Positions 16,918-25,335 of a DNA stretch of 37,533 bases are shown here, one piece after another; position 1 is the stretch's first letter; the number at the start of each line of letters is the position of its first letter. The translations under genes and the position numbers were made by a program. Below the pieces are notes generated by a model. That model did not search any database, was not told the origin of the DNA, and was given only the letters and a program-made list of their open reading frames with translations. The DNA lies in NCBI GenBank assembly GCA_017744515.1, contig JAGIBF010000015.1:28479-66011 (forward strand), written 5' to 3'. The DNA comes from Niastella sp. GTDB lineage: Bacteria; Bacteroidota; Bacteroidia; Chitinophagales; Chitinophagaceae.

Positions 16918-18438
16918 TCACCAGGTGGCTAATAGTTTTTTTACCTGACTGGCCGTAATGGCAAATTTGTATCCCTGCTGTTGTTCGCGTACGCCGGAAT
17001 AGTGTACGCCTGCGAGACGGCCGTCTTCATCAAATACCGGCGATCCGCTGGCGCCTCCTGTGGTGGGCATATTATGACCGAAAGCGACTCCATCGGTTTC
17101 ACGACTCACCTGTCCATCCTGGAAATTCGCTTTTATTCCCTGACTGGTTTTAGCAAGCCGCAATCCCATTGGAAAGCCTAAGGTGAATATCTTTTTACCG
17201 GGCCTTAGTTCTTCATCCGGCACAATATCATCGACACTTACCAGACTCTTTACCTGTGCAGGCAGGGTCTTACTGTTCGTTTGCAGTAAGCCAATATCTA
17301 ATTTCTCATTCTCAGCTACGTGTAGTATTTCACAGTTGATCAGGTCCTTGCTGCTATTAAAAAAAGTATTGTTCAGTAGCACAGACACTTCCTGCGGATG
17401 TCCACCAATTGCAGGTTTGGCATTGGCCCAGGCGCTTATCAACCTGTTAACTTTCACAAGCTGGTCAACAGTAGTAGCCTGCTCGCTGGCTTGTTTCAGT
17501 TTGCTGACCTGGTATGCCATGATATAACTGGCCAGCTGTAGCAGGGACTTATAGCCTGCAGGATCTTCGTCTCGGGCAAACATCCAGGGGGAGGCCACGT
17601 GCCTATTCGTCATCAGCTTACCGTCTTTGGAAATAAAAAAGCCCGTACCCGTAATGACCACAGGGTCTTGCTTTCCGGGTTCATATAGCTTTGCAGCTCC
17701 CCGCTCATCAAAGGTGGCATCAAAGGAACCCAGCTCACCGAAATCAATCGTATATACATACTGGTTGACCACCAGACAAACAGCGCTTTCGTATTGTTTG
17801 TACAGGTCTTTCTTCAGCAGCTTTGGGTACAGCAATGCTCCTGCCCATATCAACAGCACTACTGCAGCCGCTATCAGCATGGGGCGCATATTCACTTTCT
17901 TAGCACTCTTTTTATGGGCGGGCACCAGCTTCCAGTTCAGGCTGTCGGCCCCTCCAAAAGAAATATGATCGCCGTACCTGACCTTGTACCAGGAACGTGC
18001 AGGAATGCGCAGGTTGTTTACCAGTGTGCCGTTGGTACTCAGGTCGTATATATAATAGCCGCCTTCTTTGGTAATCCGCAATAAGGCATGATGCCTGCTT
18101 ATACGGTCCTGCTGGCTCAACTGGATCTCGTTGTCATTGTGTTTACCAATGGTCATAATACGAAGGGTATCTTCTGCAGCAGGTACTTCGGGCACCAAAG
18201 TCCAGTTTAAAGGGATCTTATTGGCAAATAATACCATGTTGCCCCGGTATACCGGAAAATCCTGCCGGGGAGGGATCCTTACCCCATTGACAAACGTACC
18301 ATTGGAGCTTTTATCGAACAGGAACATGTTGCCGTTATCATGGATCTTCAGCTCTGCCTGGTAATTGCTGACCAGCTGAACAGGGTCTTCCAGTACTATC
18401 CGGTTGTTCTCATCCCTGCCAATAGATATAATGATCAT
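16918..18438 (-). CDS. FHA-FHA-transmembrane-trypsin-like serine protease fusion
   Basis: A 506-residue modular protein. FHA1 (1-84) keeps the KSSNGTFVNG loop (43-52) but has SNYQA where the SRxHA motif is expected. FHA2 (about 92-172) has intact ISRHHALL (113-120) and LSTNGTLVNN (133-142). One transmembrane helix lies at about 187-204. A trypsin-like (S1/DegP-type) domain follows, with likely triad His280 (TNRHVAS), Asp381 (EKLDIGLL) and Ser464 (GGASGSPVF). A ~65-residue helical insert sits between His and Asp. Both FHA domains would face the cytoplasm and the protease the periplasm, so cytoplasmic phosphorylation could gate periplasmic proteolysis. The ATG at 18438 starts directly at FHA1; a longer frame from 18504 would overlap the phosphatase gene. 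It follows the phosphatase by 13 nt. Confidence 0.88.
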   Translation of the reverse strand: MIIISIGRDENNRIVLEDPVQLVSNYQAELKIHDNGNMFLFDKSSNGTFVNGVRIPPRQDFPVYRGNMVLFANKIPLNWTLVPEVPAAEDTLRIMTIGKHNDNEIQLSQQDRISRHHALLRITKEGGYYIYDLSTNGTLVNNLRIPARSWYKVRYGDHISFGGADSLNWKLVPAHKKSAKKVNMRPMLIAAAVVLLIWAGALLYPKLLKKDLYKQYESAVCLVVNQYVYTIDFGELGSFDATFDERGAAKLYEPGKQDPVVITGTGFFISKDGKLMTNRHVASPWMFARDEDPAGYKSLLQLASYIMAYQVSKLKQASEQATTVDQLVKVNRLISAWANAKPAIGGHPQEVSVLLNNTFFNSSKDLINCEILHVAENEKLDIGLLQTNSKTLPAQVKSLVSVDDIVPDEELRPGKKIFTLGFPMGLRLAKTSQGIKANFQDGQVSRETDGVAFGHNMPTTGGASGSPVFDEDGRLAGVHYSGVREQQQGYKFAITASQVKKLLATW

Positions 18439-18451
18439 AATCGTATGTTTT

Positions 18452-19459
18452 TTATTGTTGTGGCTTTGGCTGTTTCTTTTTAGCAGGTCGCTCCGGTGCA
18501 TCACTTGCCACTTTTCCTATTGAATCTTTTGTAGTAGAATCAGCTACAGGGAATCGCTTACCTGATTTGATCGCTGTGGTATCTTTTACTTTTTCAACCG
18601 GCTTGTCATTGGTGTTATTATCAGGTCTCCTAAAATTAAATACCAGACTAACAGCCAATGCTATCGATAAAAGTATGTTGAACCACCCCGACAAGCTGAT
18701 AGAACGGTTACGCGTATGGCTACTGACTACCTCCATCAATGCAAGGGTCATATTATCATGGTCGCCGCCCGCTGCGTATTGTGTGGTATTGATCTGTTCT
18801 ATCAGTGAAGCTGTAATAGCTTCCACGGGCCGGTCTTCGCTCCAGGCGCTGATCAGTTTTTCTTCGGGCAGGGTGCCCCAGATGCCATCTGTACATACCA
18901 CAAAACGATCATGTTGTTGAAAACTGATCCCGGCAGTAATCTCCACTTCTACTTCCGGCTCCGTACCCAATGCTTTGGAAATAATGTTGGATTCAACAGA
19001 GAGCCTTGCCTGTTCATCGCTCAGAATTCCTCTACGCACCATTTCTCCTACATGGGAATGATCGGCAGTTCGTTTTTCAATATGTCCGTTCCTGATATGA
19101 TAAATGCGGGTGTCGCCGAGATGAAAGAAGTACGCCTGTCCTTTTTCGAGGTACAATACGGCAATGGTGGTGCCCATGTTTTGCAGTTCACGTTCTGCCC
19201 TCCCCTTGGCATATATGGCACGGTTAGCAGTTTTAATAGCTTGCACAATTTTATCGGCAGTCTGCCCGCCAGCTTTTTCAAACTGGTTGACAACAATACC
19301 GCAGGCCATTTCTGCAGCCAACTTACCGCCGGCAGCTCCTCCCATGCCATCGCACACTATTATCAATAACCCTTCAGTCGTTTGTTTGCTGGCATAGCAA
19401 TCCTGGTTTTCCGGGCGCCCTCCTGCATTGCTTCGTATGCTTACTGAAAATGCTGACAT
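18452..19459 (-). CDS. PP2C-type Ser/Thr protein phosphatase with C-terminal membrane anchor
   Basis: A 335-residue PPM/PP2C phosphatase. Metal-binding and signature residues are visible: NQD with Asp20, CDGMGG with Asp37, the GDTRIY segment (115-120), CTDGIWG with Asp191, and GGDHDNMT (231-238). The catalytic domain (1-245) is followed by a transmembrane helix (about 259-276) and a ~58-residue Lys/Pro-rich tail. The order places the phosphatase in the cytoplasm and the tail outside. It would reverse phosphorylation by the kinase encoded 26 nt upstream. Membrane anchoring of kinase, phosphatase and FHA-protease alike suggests a shared complex at the inner membrane (inference). Confidence 0.93.
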   Translation of the reverse strand: MSAFSVSIRSNAGGRPENQDCYASKQTTEGLLIIVCDGMGGAAGGKLAAEMACGIVVNQFEKAGGQTADKIVQAIKTANRAIYAKGRAERELQNMGTTIAVLYLEKGQAYFFHLGDTRIYHIRNGHIEKRTADHSHVGEMVRRGILSDEQARLSVESNIISKALGTEPEVEVEITAGISFQQHDRFVVCTDGIWGTLPEEKLISAWSEDRPVEAITASLIEQINTTQYAAGGDHDNMTLALMEVVSSHTRNRSISLSGWFNILLSIALAVSLVFNFRRPDNNTNDKPVEKVKDTTAIKSGKRFPVADSTTKDSIGKVASDAPERPAKKKQPKPQQ

Positions 19460-19485
19460 GCCTGTAAATGATTACTTGTGTGTGG

Positions 19486-20895
19486 TTAATTGCCGTAACG
19501 GATGTTGAACTCTTTTGAATAAAGCATTACGTTGCCCAGCCATACTTCCAGCTTGTGACTGCCCGGATTGAATGTGCTCTTTTCACTACCGAAACCTATT
19601 AGTCGAACACTATTGTCCGTGGAGCCCACCGTTATAGGAACAAACTGGGTATACCTGTTGTAGAGGTCTTCCCGCTTTTCATACGCGCCATTCCTGATCA
19701 GCTTTTCTTTATCGTAATATTTCAGCACCAGCAGCAGGGTGTTGGAAGTACTGCTGTTTACTTTAAAGAATAATTTTGGGGTGATGTAGCGTAAGCTTCC
19801 GGCATAGAGCGTTGACCCGAAGTCGGAGAGCACGTTTGAGTTGTTATCGCAGTTGGCAAATTGTATATCGGTGATCGTTATGGGTGTGGCTTCAGCAAAT
19901 AACTGCTGGTATTTGCCGGCCACATCCCTGTGTTCCACCTTTTCCCTGATCCAGGCAACGGCTAAAATAGCGGCCAGGAGCAACAGGACCAGGTTAACTG
20001 TTCGCTTTTGTTTATTTGGAGGGGTAGCCTGAGTCGTTGCTTCGTTTTGTTTAAAGGCCGTCTGTAAGTCTTGCTTAAAATCTTTAACGGTAGCATATCT
20101 TCTCTCCTGCCTTTTTTCAGTGGCCTTCTGGATCACTCTAAATACCGGCGCCGGTATGGCAGCATGTTGCGGAAGGGGTTTCTCTATCTGCATTTTCATT
20201 ACATCATACTCGTTGGTGGCATTGAAAGGCGGATTGCCTGTCATCATTTCATACAGTGTAATTCCCAATGCGTATATGTCTGTGGTCTGATTGATCTTAT
20301 CGCCCTCACCACGTATCTGTTCAGGGGGCGAATAGTGTGGTTTTCCAATCACAGTGCCCATGCCTGTCAACGACTTGCGTTTTCCATCAGATATACGTGC
20401 GATGCCGAAATCCATTATTTTCACCGTTCCATCTGTACACAGCATAATGTTGGAAGGATCAATGTCGCGGTGAATGACGGCCGGCTGATGACTATGCAAT
20501 GCTATCAAACCATCCATTACCTGGCCAATGATATTGTGGACTGCGGATGCATCCGGCTTTTTTTTCTCCTGTTGCAGCTGCTGTAACCAGGCATGCAGGG
20601 TGGTACCTTCTACCAGTTCACTGACGATGTGGAAAATGCCATTCTGTTCAACAAAGTCAAGCATTTTGATCAGGTTCCTGTGATCGATGCGGATGCCGGC
20701 CGACTGCCGTTCTCTTTCTACAGCGCTGAGGTTGGAGGTTATTTCTTTGTAGAGCACTTTGATGGCAACAGGCATGTTGCCATCTACCGTGTTTCCTTTG
20801 AATACAACCCCCATGCCGCCCTGCCCTAAACAGTTGGCTGCATCCTGGGGATTGAACGTATAGCTCTGAAATGCACCATGTAACGTAATGAACAT
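19486..20895 (-). CDS. Membrane Ser/Thr protein kinase with extracytoplasmic C-domain
   Basis: A 469-residue Hanks-type kinase. The Gly loop is G24-QGGMGVVFKG-34 and the ATP lysine is Lys46 (VAIK). The catalytic loop HRDIDPSN spans 142-149, the magnesium-binding DFG 162-164, and the APE-equivalent PPEQ 190-193. All essential residues are present, but the Lys that normally sits two after the catalytic Asp (HRDxKPxN) is Asp146. A juxtamembrane stretch, one transmembrane helix (about 299-316) and a ~150-residue beta-rich outer domain follow; the last shows no PASTA repeats and no recognised family. It is the first gene of the tight operon and probably senses an envelope signal. A 105-nt gap separates it from the NarL-type regulator gene upstream. 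Confidence 0.92.
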   Translation of the reverse strand: MFITLHGAFQSYTFNPQDAANCLGQGGMGVVFKGNTVDGNMPVAIKVLYKEITSNLSAVERERQSAGIRIDHRNLIKMLDFVEQNGIFHIVSELVEGTTLHAWLQQLQQEKKKPDASAVHNIIGQVMDGLIALHSHQPAVIHRDIDPSNIMLCTDGTVKIMDFGIARISDGKRKSLTGMGTVIGKPHYSPPEQIRGEGDKINQTTDIYALGITLYEMMTGNPPFNATNEYDVMKMQIEKPLPQHAAIPAPVFRVIQKATEKRQERRYATVKDFKQDLQTAFKQNEATTQATPPNKQKRTVNLVLLLLAAILAVAWIREKVEHRDVAGKYQQLFAEATPITITDIQFANCDNNSNVLSDFGSTLYAGSLRYITPKLFFKVNSSTSNTLLLVLKYYDKEKLIRNGAYEKREDLYNRYTQFVPITVGSTDNSVRLIGFGSEKSTFNPGSHKLEVWLGNVMLYSKEFNIRYGN

Positions 20896-21000
20896 ATGAC
20901 GGTTTGGGGAGAATGATTAAAATTCAAATGCTGCTGTGATAATTCTTAAGCAATTTCTACAACAGCCTACCGTCTGCAAATACTTAGTTCTAACTATTCT

Positions 21001-21627
21001 TTACACCAGCCCATGTTCGCGGGCAAAGTTGAGGAGGCCTACAGGAGTGTATATGTTCAGTTTACGGCATATATTACGCCGATGGGCATTGATGGTAAAT
21101 TCACTGACGAACAGGTTTTCGCCAATCTGTTTGGTGGTGTATCCCTGCGCTATCATGCGTAGGATCTCTACTTCCCGTTTGGTGATCTGGAATTTCCTGG
21201 TGAAGTCGTCTTCAAATTGTGTGGTTTTAATTGTCGTTTCTTCTTCTCCAAAATAAGCGCCGCCCGCAGCCACTGCCGCCACTGCTTCTTTGATCTGGAC
21301 GGAATTGCTGGTTTTGAGGAGGAAGCCTTTCGCCCCTAATTGTTTTACTTCATGAATGAGCTTAGGCTGGTGGTAGTTGGTAAATACAATTGTTTTGAGT
21401 GCAGGGAAATCCTTGTGCAGTATTTTCAAAGTGGCTATACCATCCAGCTGCGGCATGTTGAGGTCAATCAGCGCTATGTCGGCCGGCGTATGCCTCAGGC
21501 GGTCGATCAGCTGACGGCCATTGAGTGCAGGTTCCAGTACCTGTACGCCCTCTATTTCCTGTAAAACGGTAATCAAGCCGTTTACCAGCAAAGGATGGTC
21601 GTCTGCAATGATGAGTCTGAGCGCCAT
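21001..21627 (-). CDS. NarL/FixJ-family response regulator
   Basis: A 208-residue regulator. The receiver domain has acidic residues ADD (8-10), phospho-acceptor Asp55 (ALIDLNMPQLDG) and Lys in GFLLKTS. The LuxR-type helix-turn-helix (about 145-205) reads TKREVEILRMIAQGYTTKQIGENLFVSEFTINAHRRNI. It is encoded 14 nt downstream of the TPR sensor kinase gene on the same strand and is its obvious partner. The kinase/phosphatase/FHA operon begins 105 nt further on with no visible terminator between, so it is either part of the same transcript or a prime candidate target. Confidence 0.95.
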   Translation of the reverse strand: MALRLIIADDHPLLVNGLITVLQEIEGVQVLEPALNGRQLIDRLRHTPADIALIDLNMPQLDGIATLKILHKDFPALKTIVFTNYHQPKLIHEVKQLGAKGFLLKTSNSVQIKEAVAAVAAGGAYFGEEETTIKTTQFEDDFTRKFQITKREVEILRMIAQGYTTKQIGENLFVSEFTINAHRRNICRKLNIYTPVGLLNFAREHGLV

Positions 21628-21641
21628 ATATAATTATATAA

Positions 21642-23894
21642 TTAAACCGGTATCTCCATTACGATGAGCGTACCGTTTTCCTGCTTACGGGCTATTTCCA
21701 TTTTACCATTCAGGTAGGCAATCCTCGATTGAATGGTTGTAAGTCCTTTACCTTTTCCCGCCATGTCTTCTGCGATCCCTATTCCATTGTCTTCTACCAT
21801 AATGGAAATATGGTTTTCATGCTCCACCATTTCGAGGGAGGCCTGATTGGCCTTTGCGTGTTTTATGATGTTATGCAGCAGTTCCTGGATGATCCTGTAG
21901 AGATCATTCAGAAAAGCGCTGTTGTATTTCCGGGTATCATCAAATCCCACTACTACGGTTTCGAATTTTATCTTCCCGCTAAGGTTCACCGTATCTGACA
22001 ATTCTTCGATCGCTTTTCGAAAGCCGTATTTCTCGATCACCAGTGGTGTGAGCCGGTGGCTAAGGTCGCGGATGGTAGTTGCCACGGACACAATGCTTTC
22101 ATATGATTTCAGCAGTCTTTTGTCCGATTGCTCATCCTGTGTTCCCTTTTCCATAACTGATGAGATGTTCAGGGATGCCAGTGCCAGCGTAGCGTTTACT
22201 TCGTCGTGCAACTGGTCGGCTATTTTACGGCGCTCACGCTCTTCCGCATCCATTGCCTGCTGCATTACTTCTATGCGGTGCTGCTTTTGCAATTGTTCAA
22301 TATTGCTTTGCTGCAATGCTTCCTGCTGCCGGCTCCTGATCTGCCGGTTGCGCAGCAATAATACCAACAGCCCGATCATCAAAACTGTAAAACTGATAAT
22401 GATCACATAAAATATACGTTCACGACGGAGTTGCTTTGTGCGCTCTGTACTTTCTTCATTGAGCCGGGTAATCTGTTGTTCTTTATCCCTGATCCTCACT
22501 TTGGCTTCTACTTCTTTGATGGCGCGGTACCGGTTGAGATTGGTGAGAGAATCTTTAATGGTGTAATAAGTTTGCAACGCCTCGCTGTATGCCGGGTAAT
22601 CGCCTTTTGCTTTCAGCAGTTCCGCATAGTACTTATGATAATTCAGTCCTATTGCGGAGTACTTGCGTGCGTCTTTCGCCTGCTTAAATCCACTCAATAC
22701 CTGTTCTGCTTCTTTCAATTGTCCGGTGCGGATCAAGGCATGGGCATAGTAAATCTCAGGCGGTATCAGGTGTTGCGACTGTGTGTTACCTTTTTTCAGT
22801 GCCTGTGCATAATAATGCAATGCCTGATTATCATGTCCGGCCTGCTCAGCCAGCATACCCGCTGCAATAAAGTAACTGTTATAAGGAATGGAATCTTCCG
22901 CCATATTGAACTGCTGCCGGCTTTTGTCAAGAAACTCTTTTGCTTTTTCAAAGCCTCCCTGGTGTGCTTTGGCCATGGCCATTTCTGCATTAAAGTAAGG
23001 GGCATTGATACTTGCCGGATTGGGCTTTATGGTAGCATCGTAGAAGAGCTCGGCAAACTTCCAGGCGTTGTCATAATCCGTCAGCAGCAGGTTTATCTGC
23101 ATGAGGTTATAGTACACGCTCGGGCCGGCGTTCCTGAAGGTGAAGGCCGTACGCTCGTACAATTTAGGAGGATAATGGGTGAGGGTGGAATCTCCGGACA
23201 GTTCCAGCAGACTTTCAAAGACTGTTACCTGCTTATAGAGATTGCTTTGGCAATACATATAAGCATAATTATAGGTGGCAGTAAACAGGGCATTTTTATC
23301 GGGCAGATCAGCAGCGAGCCTCATGGCCTGTTCAAAGTAATGGCGCATGGAAGCGGTATCGGCCATACGGGTCATGGCCTTAAAGCCATACAGGAAGGAA
23401 AGGTTTTCTTTATCTTCAGCCGCTTTACACAAACGTTCCCCTACTTCCACATATTTGTCCAGGGAATCGATCTTTCCCCATTCGCCATACATCAGCACGA
23501 TGAATACCATGGCTTCCCGGTAGTACCGCTCTTCGGGCTGTGTGTTCTTCAAGACCTCCGCATATAGCTTTTCTGCTTCGTCGAAATAGCCCGTGGACTC
23601 TTTGGCGCGCGCCCAGCCCATCAGCAGAATATGTACCCAATGTCTGTTGCCAGTAGCCTTTACTTTTGGGGTGTATTCAGCCAGCATGGCATAGCTCTGT
23701 TTCAGGTTTGTCCGGCCGATCTGTTGCATCAGATCGCAGGCACTGCGGAAATTCTTTTCTGTTACAGGCTGCTGTGACAGCTTTTTCCAGGCGGCAAGCA
23801 TTTCCTCCTGGGTATTGGTTTGCGCCCAACCACTCAGGGTTAATATACTACAGGAAAACAGACATGCTAAAGAAATGCGGATTGTAGCGATCAT
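21642..23894 (-). CDS. TPR-containing sensor histidine kinase (HisKA_3, NarL-partner type)
   Basis: A 750-residue protein with a signal peptide (about 1-24). A long periplasmic region of about 12 tetratricopeptide-like helical repeats spans about 40-470 (for example GYFDEAEKLYAEVLKN and GQLKEAEQVLSGFKQ). A coiled segment, one transmembrane helix (about 508-530) and another coiled coil follow. The HisKA_3 box is EERERRKIADQLHDEVNATL with phospho-acceptor His563. The C-terminal HATPase shows ELLHNIIKHAKA, EDNGIGI and GKGLTTI. This architecture is common in Bacteroidota. The periplasmic TPR region presumably senses a protein or peptide ligand, which is inference. Partner: the NarL-type regulator gene 14 nt downstream. 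Confidence 0.93.
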   Translation of the reverse strand: MIATIRISLACLFSCSILTLSGWAQTNTQEEMLAAWKKLSQQPVTEKNFRSACDLMQQIGRTNLKQSYAMLAEYTPKVKATGNRHWVHILLMGWARAKESTGYFDEAEKLYAEVLKNTQPEERYYREAMVFIVLMYGEWGKIDSLDKYVEVGERLCKAAEDKENLSFLYGFKAMTRMADTASMRHYFEQAMRLAADLPDKNALFTATYNYAYMYCQSNLYKQVTVFESLLELSGDSTLTHYPPKLYERTAFTFRNAGPSVYYNLMQINLLLTDYDNAWKFAELFYDATIKPNPASINAPYFNAEMAMAKAHQGGFEKAKEFLDKSRQQFNMAEDSIPYNSYFIAAGMLAEQAGHDNQALHYYAQALKKGNTQSQHLIPPEIYYAHALIRTGQLKEAEQVLSGFKQAKDARKYSAIGLNYHKYYAELLKAKGDYPAYSEALQTYYTIKDSLTNLNRYRAIKEVEAKVRIRDKEQQITRLNEESTERTKQLRRERIFYVIIISFTVLMIGLLVLLLRNRQIRSRQQEALQQSNIEQLQKQHRIEVMQQAMDAEERERRKIADQLHDEVNATLALASLNISSVMEKGTQDEQSDKRLLKSYESIVSVATTIRDLSHRLTPLVIEKYGFRKAIEELSDTVNLSGKIKFETVVVGFDDTRKYNSAFLNDLYRIIQELLHNIIKHAKANQASLEMVEHENHISIMVEDNGIGIAEDMAGKGKGLTTIQSRIAYLNGKMEIARKQENGTLIVMEIPV

Positions 23895-24091
23895 GCTATA
23901 GGATTAACAGCAAAGCCTTGCCAGCACTAAGCTATTAACATATTGGCATATCTCCAATGAGGCTTAGGTAGTTAGTGGTAACTATTTTATGGAGCTTTAC
24001 ATTGTAGGGCTTTCCTGGTGGTTGCTCTTCCATGACCACCTGCACTTTTGCTTCCCCAATTAGTTGGCAAGTTTTGTCCGTGAACAGATTT

Positions 24092-25156
24092 TCACAGCCC
24101 CTTCTTAGGATGCCGCTGTTTCAGGAACTCCAGTATCCGGGGAAAGAATGAAGCAAAATCTTTATACTTCGTGTTGTTGATATATTGCGCGTAAATAAAT
24201 GGCTCCAGTTCTTCTACATAAATAAAATCACTGAGCAGCTCTTTTGCCATTTGTTTTTTAAAAGCACGTTCATCCCGGTATTTCCGGTAAAGTACAGCTG
24301 TGACGGCACGCACTATATTCTCATCCAGACAATACCGCCAGGTAGTGATATTATTACGCTTCATACCCTCATCGTCTTTATTGAAGAGGTAGCTCAATTC
24401 ATCGATCTGCTGTTCATATTGCTTCAACAGCCCATTAATATACACATGACTTCCTTCATGAAATACCAGGTTGTCGAAGTTGGTAAATTCGAAGTAAGGG
24501 TCTTTTTTGGGGTCCATTTTGGCATTGAAAAAGCCGGTATTGTACACTACCCAATCTGCATAATCCGGGTTCAGTTTTTTGGTCATGATCGCATGAGAGC
24601 CCCAGCTGTTGAGCGGATCGATACACACCCACCAGTGTACATCAGTCTGATAGCGGTAAAAACCCTGTAGCTTTTGTACCAGTCCGGCAGAGTCTACTTT
24701 GGCTTTCAGTACGGCACCCCATGCAGCATAGCTGGCAGCATGTTGCTGAAAAAAGTCCCAGAAATGCGTATCGTTGAAAAAGTCGCGGCAAAGGCGCATG
24801 TATTCCAACACGTTTTCCCTGCCATAATAGCGGTACCAGTTAAGATCAGCAGCCGGCTCATATATCTTGATGTTGGGAAACCCACTCATACACCAGCCCA
24901 GCTCCACCAGGTCGGTATAAGTATTTTCAAACGCAGCCACTTTCTTAACTGCCGGGTGATCTTTATACCGGCTGAAATATTCCATTGCTTCCGTTGTATA
25001 AACAGAGGGATTGGGGTCGGGGTATTTATCAGCCAGGATCTGCACGATGGTGAATAATTCGATGCCCGGATGAACATCTACTTTGAGTTGATCCCGGACC
25101 TGTGCATTAGCCTGGCCACACACTGCAATCAATAAAAAGAACCCTATTTTTTTCAT
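24092..25156 (-). CDS. Secreted DUF4932-type protein with HEGSH metalloprotease motif
   Basis: A 354-residue protein with a Sec signal peptide (MKKIGFFLLIAVCGQANAQ, 1-19). It resembles the DUF4932 family of Bacteroidota. A zincin-like motif HEGSH lies at 233-237 within NLVFHEGSHVYINGLL, and a downstream CLDEN (Glu279) could be the third zinc ligand, as in gluzincins. A peptidase role is therefore likely but unproven. The ATG at 25156 gives the signal peptide; the longer frame from 25375 runs into the divergent kinase gene and adds 73 residues without homology. It is divergent from the LytS/LytTR system over 179 nt, which suggests shared regulation. Confidence 0.8.
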   Translation of the reverse strand: MKKIGFFLLIAVCGQANAQVRDQLKVDVHPGIELFTIVQILADKYPDPNPSVYTTEAMEYFSRYKDHPAVKKVAAFENTYTDLVELGWCMSGFPNIKIYEPAADLNWYRYYGRENVLEYMRLCRDFFNDTHFWDFFQQHAASYAAWGAVLKAKVDSAGLVQKLQGFYRYQTDVHWWVCIDPLNSWGSHAIMTKKLNPDYADWVVYNTGFFNAKMDPKKDPYFEFTNFDNLVFHEGSHVYINGLLKQYEQQIDELSYLFNKDDEGMKRNNITTWRYCLDENIVRAVTAVLYRKYRDERAFKKQMAKELLSDFIYVEELEPFIYAQYINNTKYKDFASFFPRILEFLKQRHPKKGL

Positions 25157-25335
25157 TGCTGGTTTGATTTGAACCAAAGATGACCGGGAAAAAACAAACC
25201 ATCCGGCAGCGATTGACAAACAGGGAAATAACATTGACGAAAGCCGGTCAACCTGTTCATCACTGATAATAGCCGTTTTGTCAATTAGTACAGCATGAAT
25301 GCGGGTTAAAGCGATCCTGTAAATATATTTACGGC

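Noticed and set aside
15286..20895. Kinase/PP2C/FHA set as the regulatory arm of a type VI secretion system
   Set aside because: No Tss/Hcp/VgrG/ClpV-like gene occurs anywhere in the window, and the two proteases are not part of that arrangement.
22431..23567. Long plus-strand frame of 378 codons opposite the TPR sensor kinase
   Set aside because: Antisense shadow of a clear TPR/HisKA_3 gene; its translation shows no domain pattern.
24010..24045. GGTGGT/ACCACC inverted repeat downstream of the DUF4932 gene as terminator
   Set aside because: Only 6 bp, with an adjacent mismatch and no T tract on either strand.
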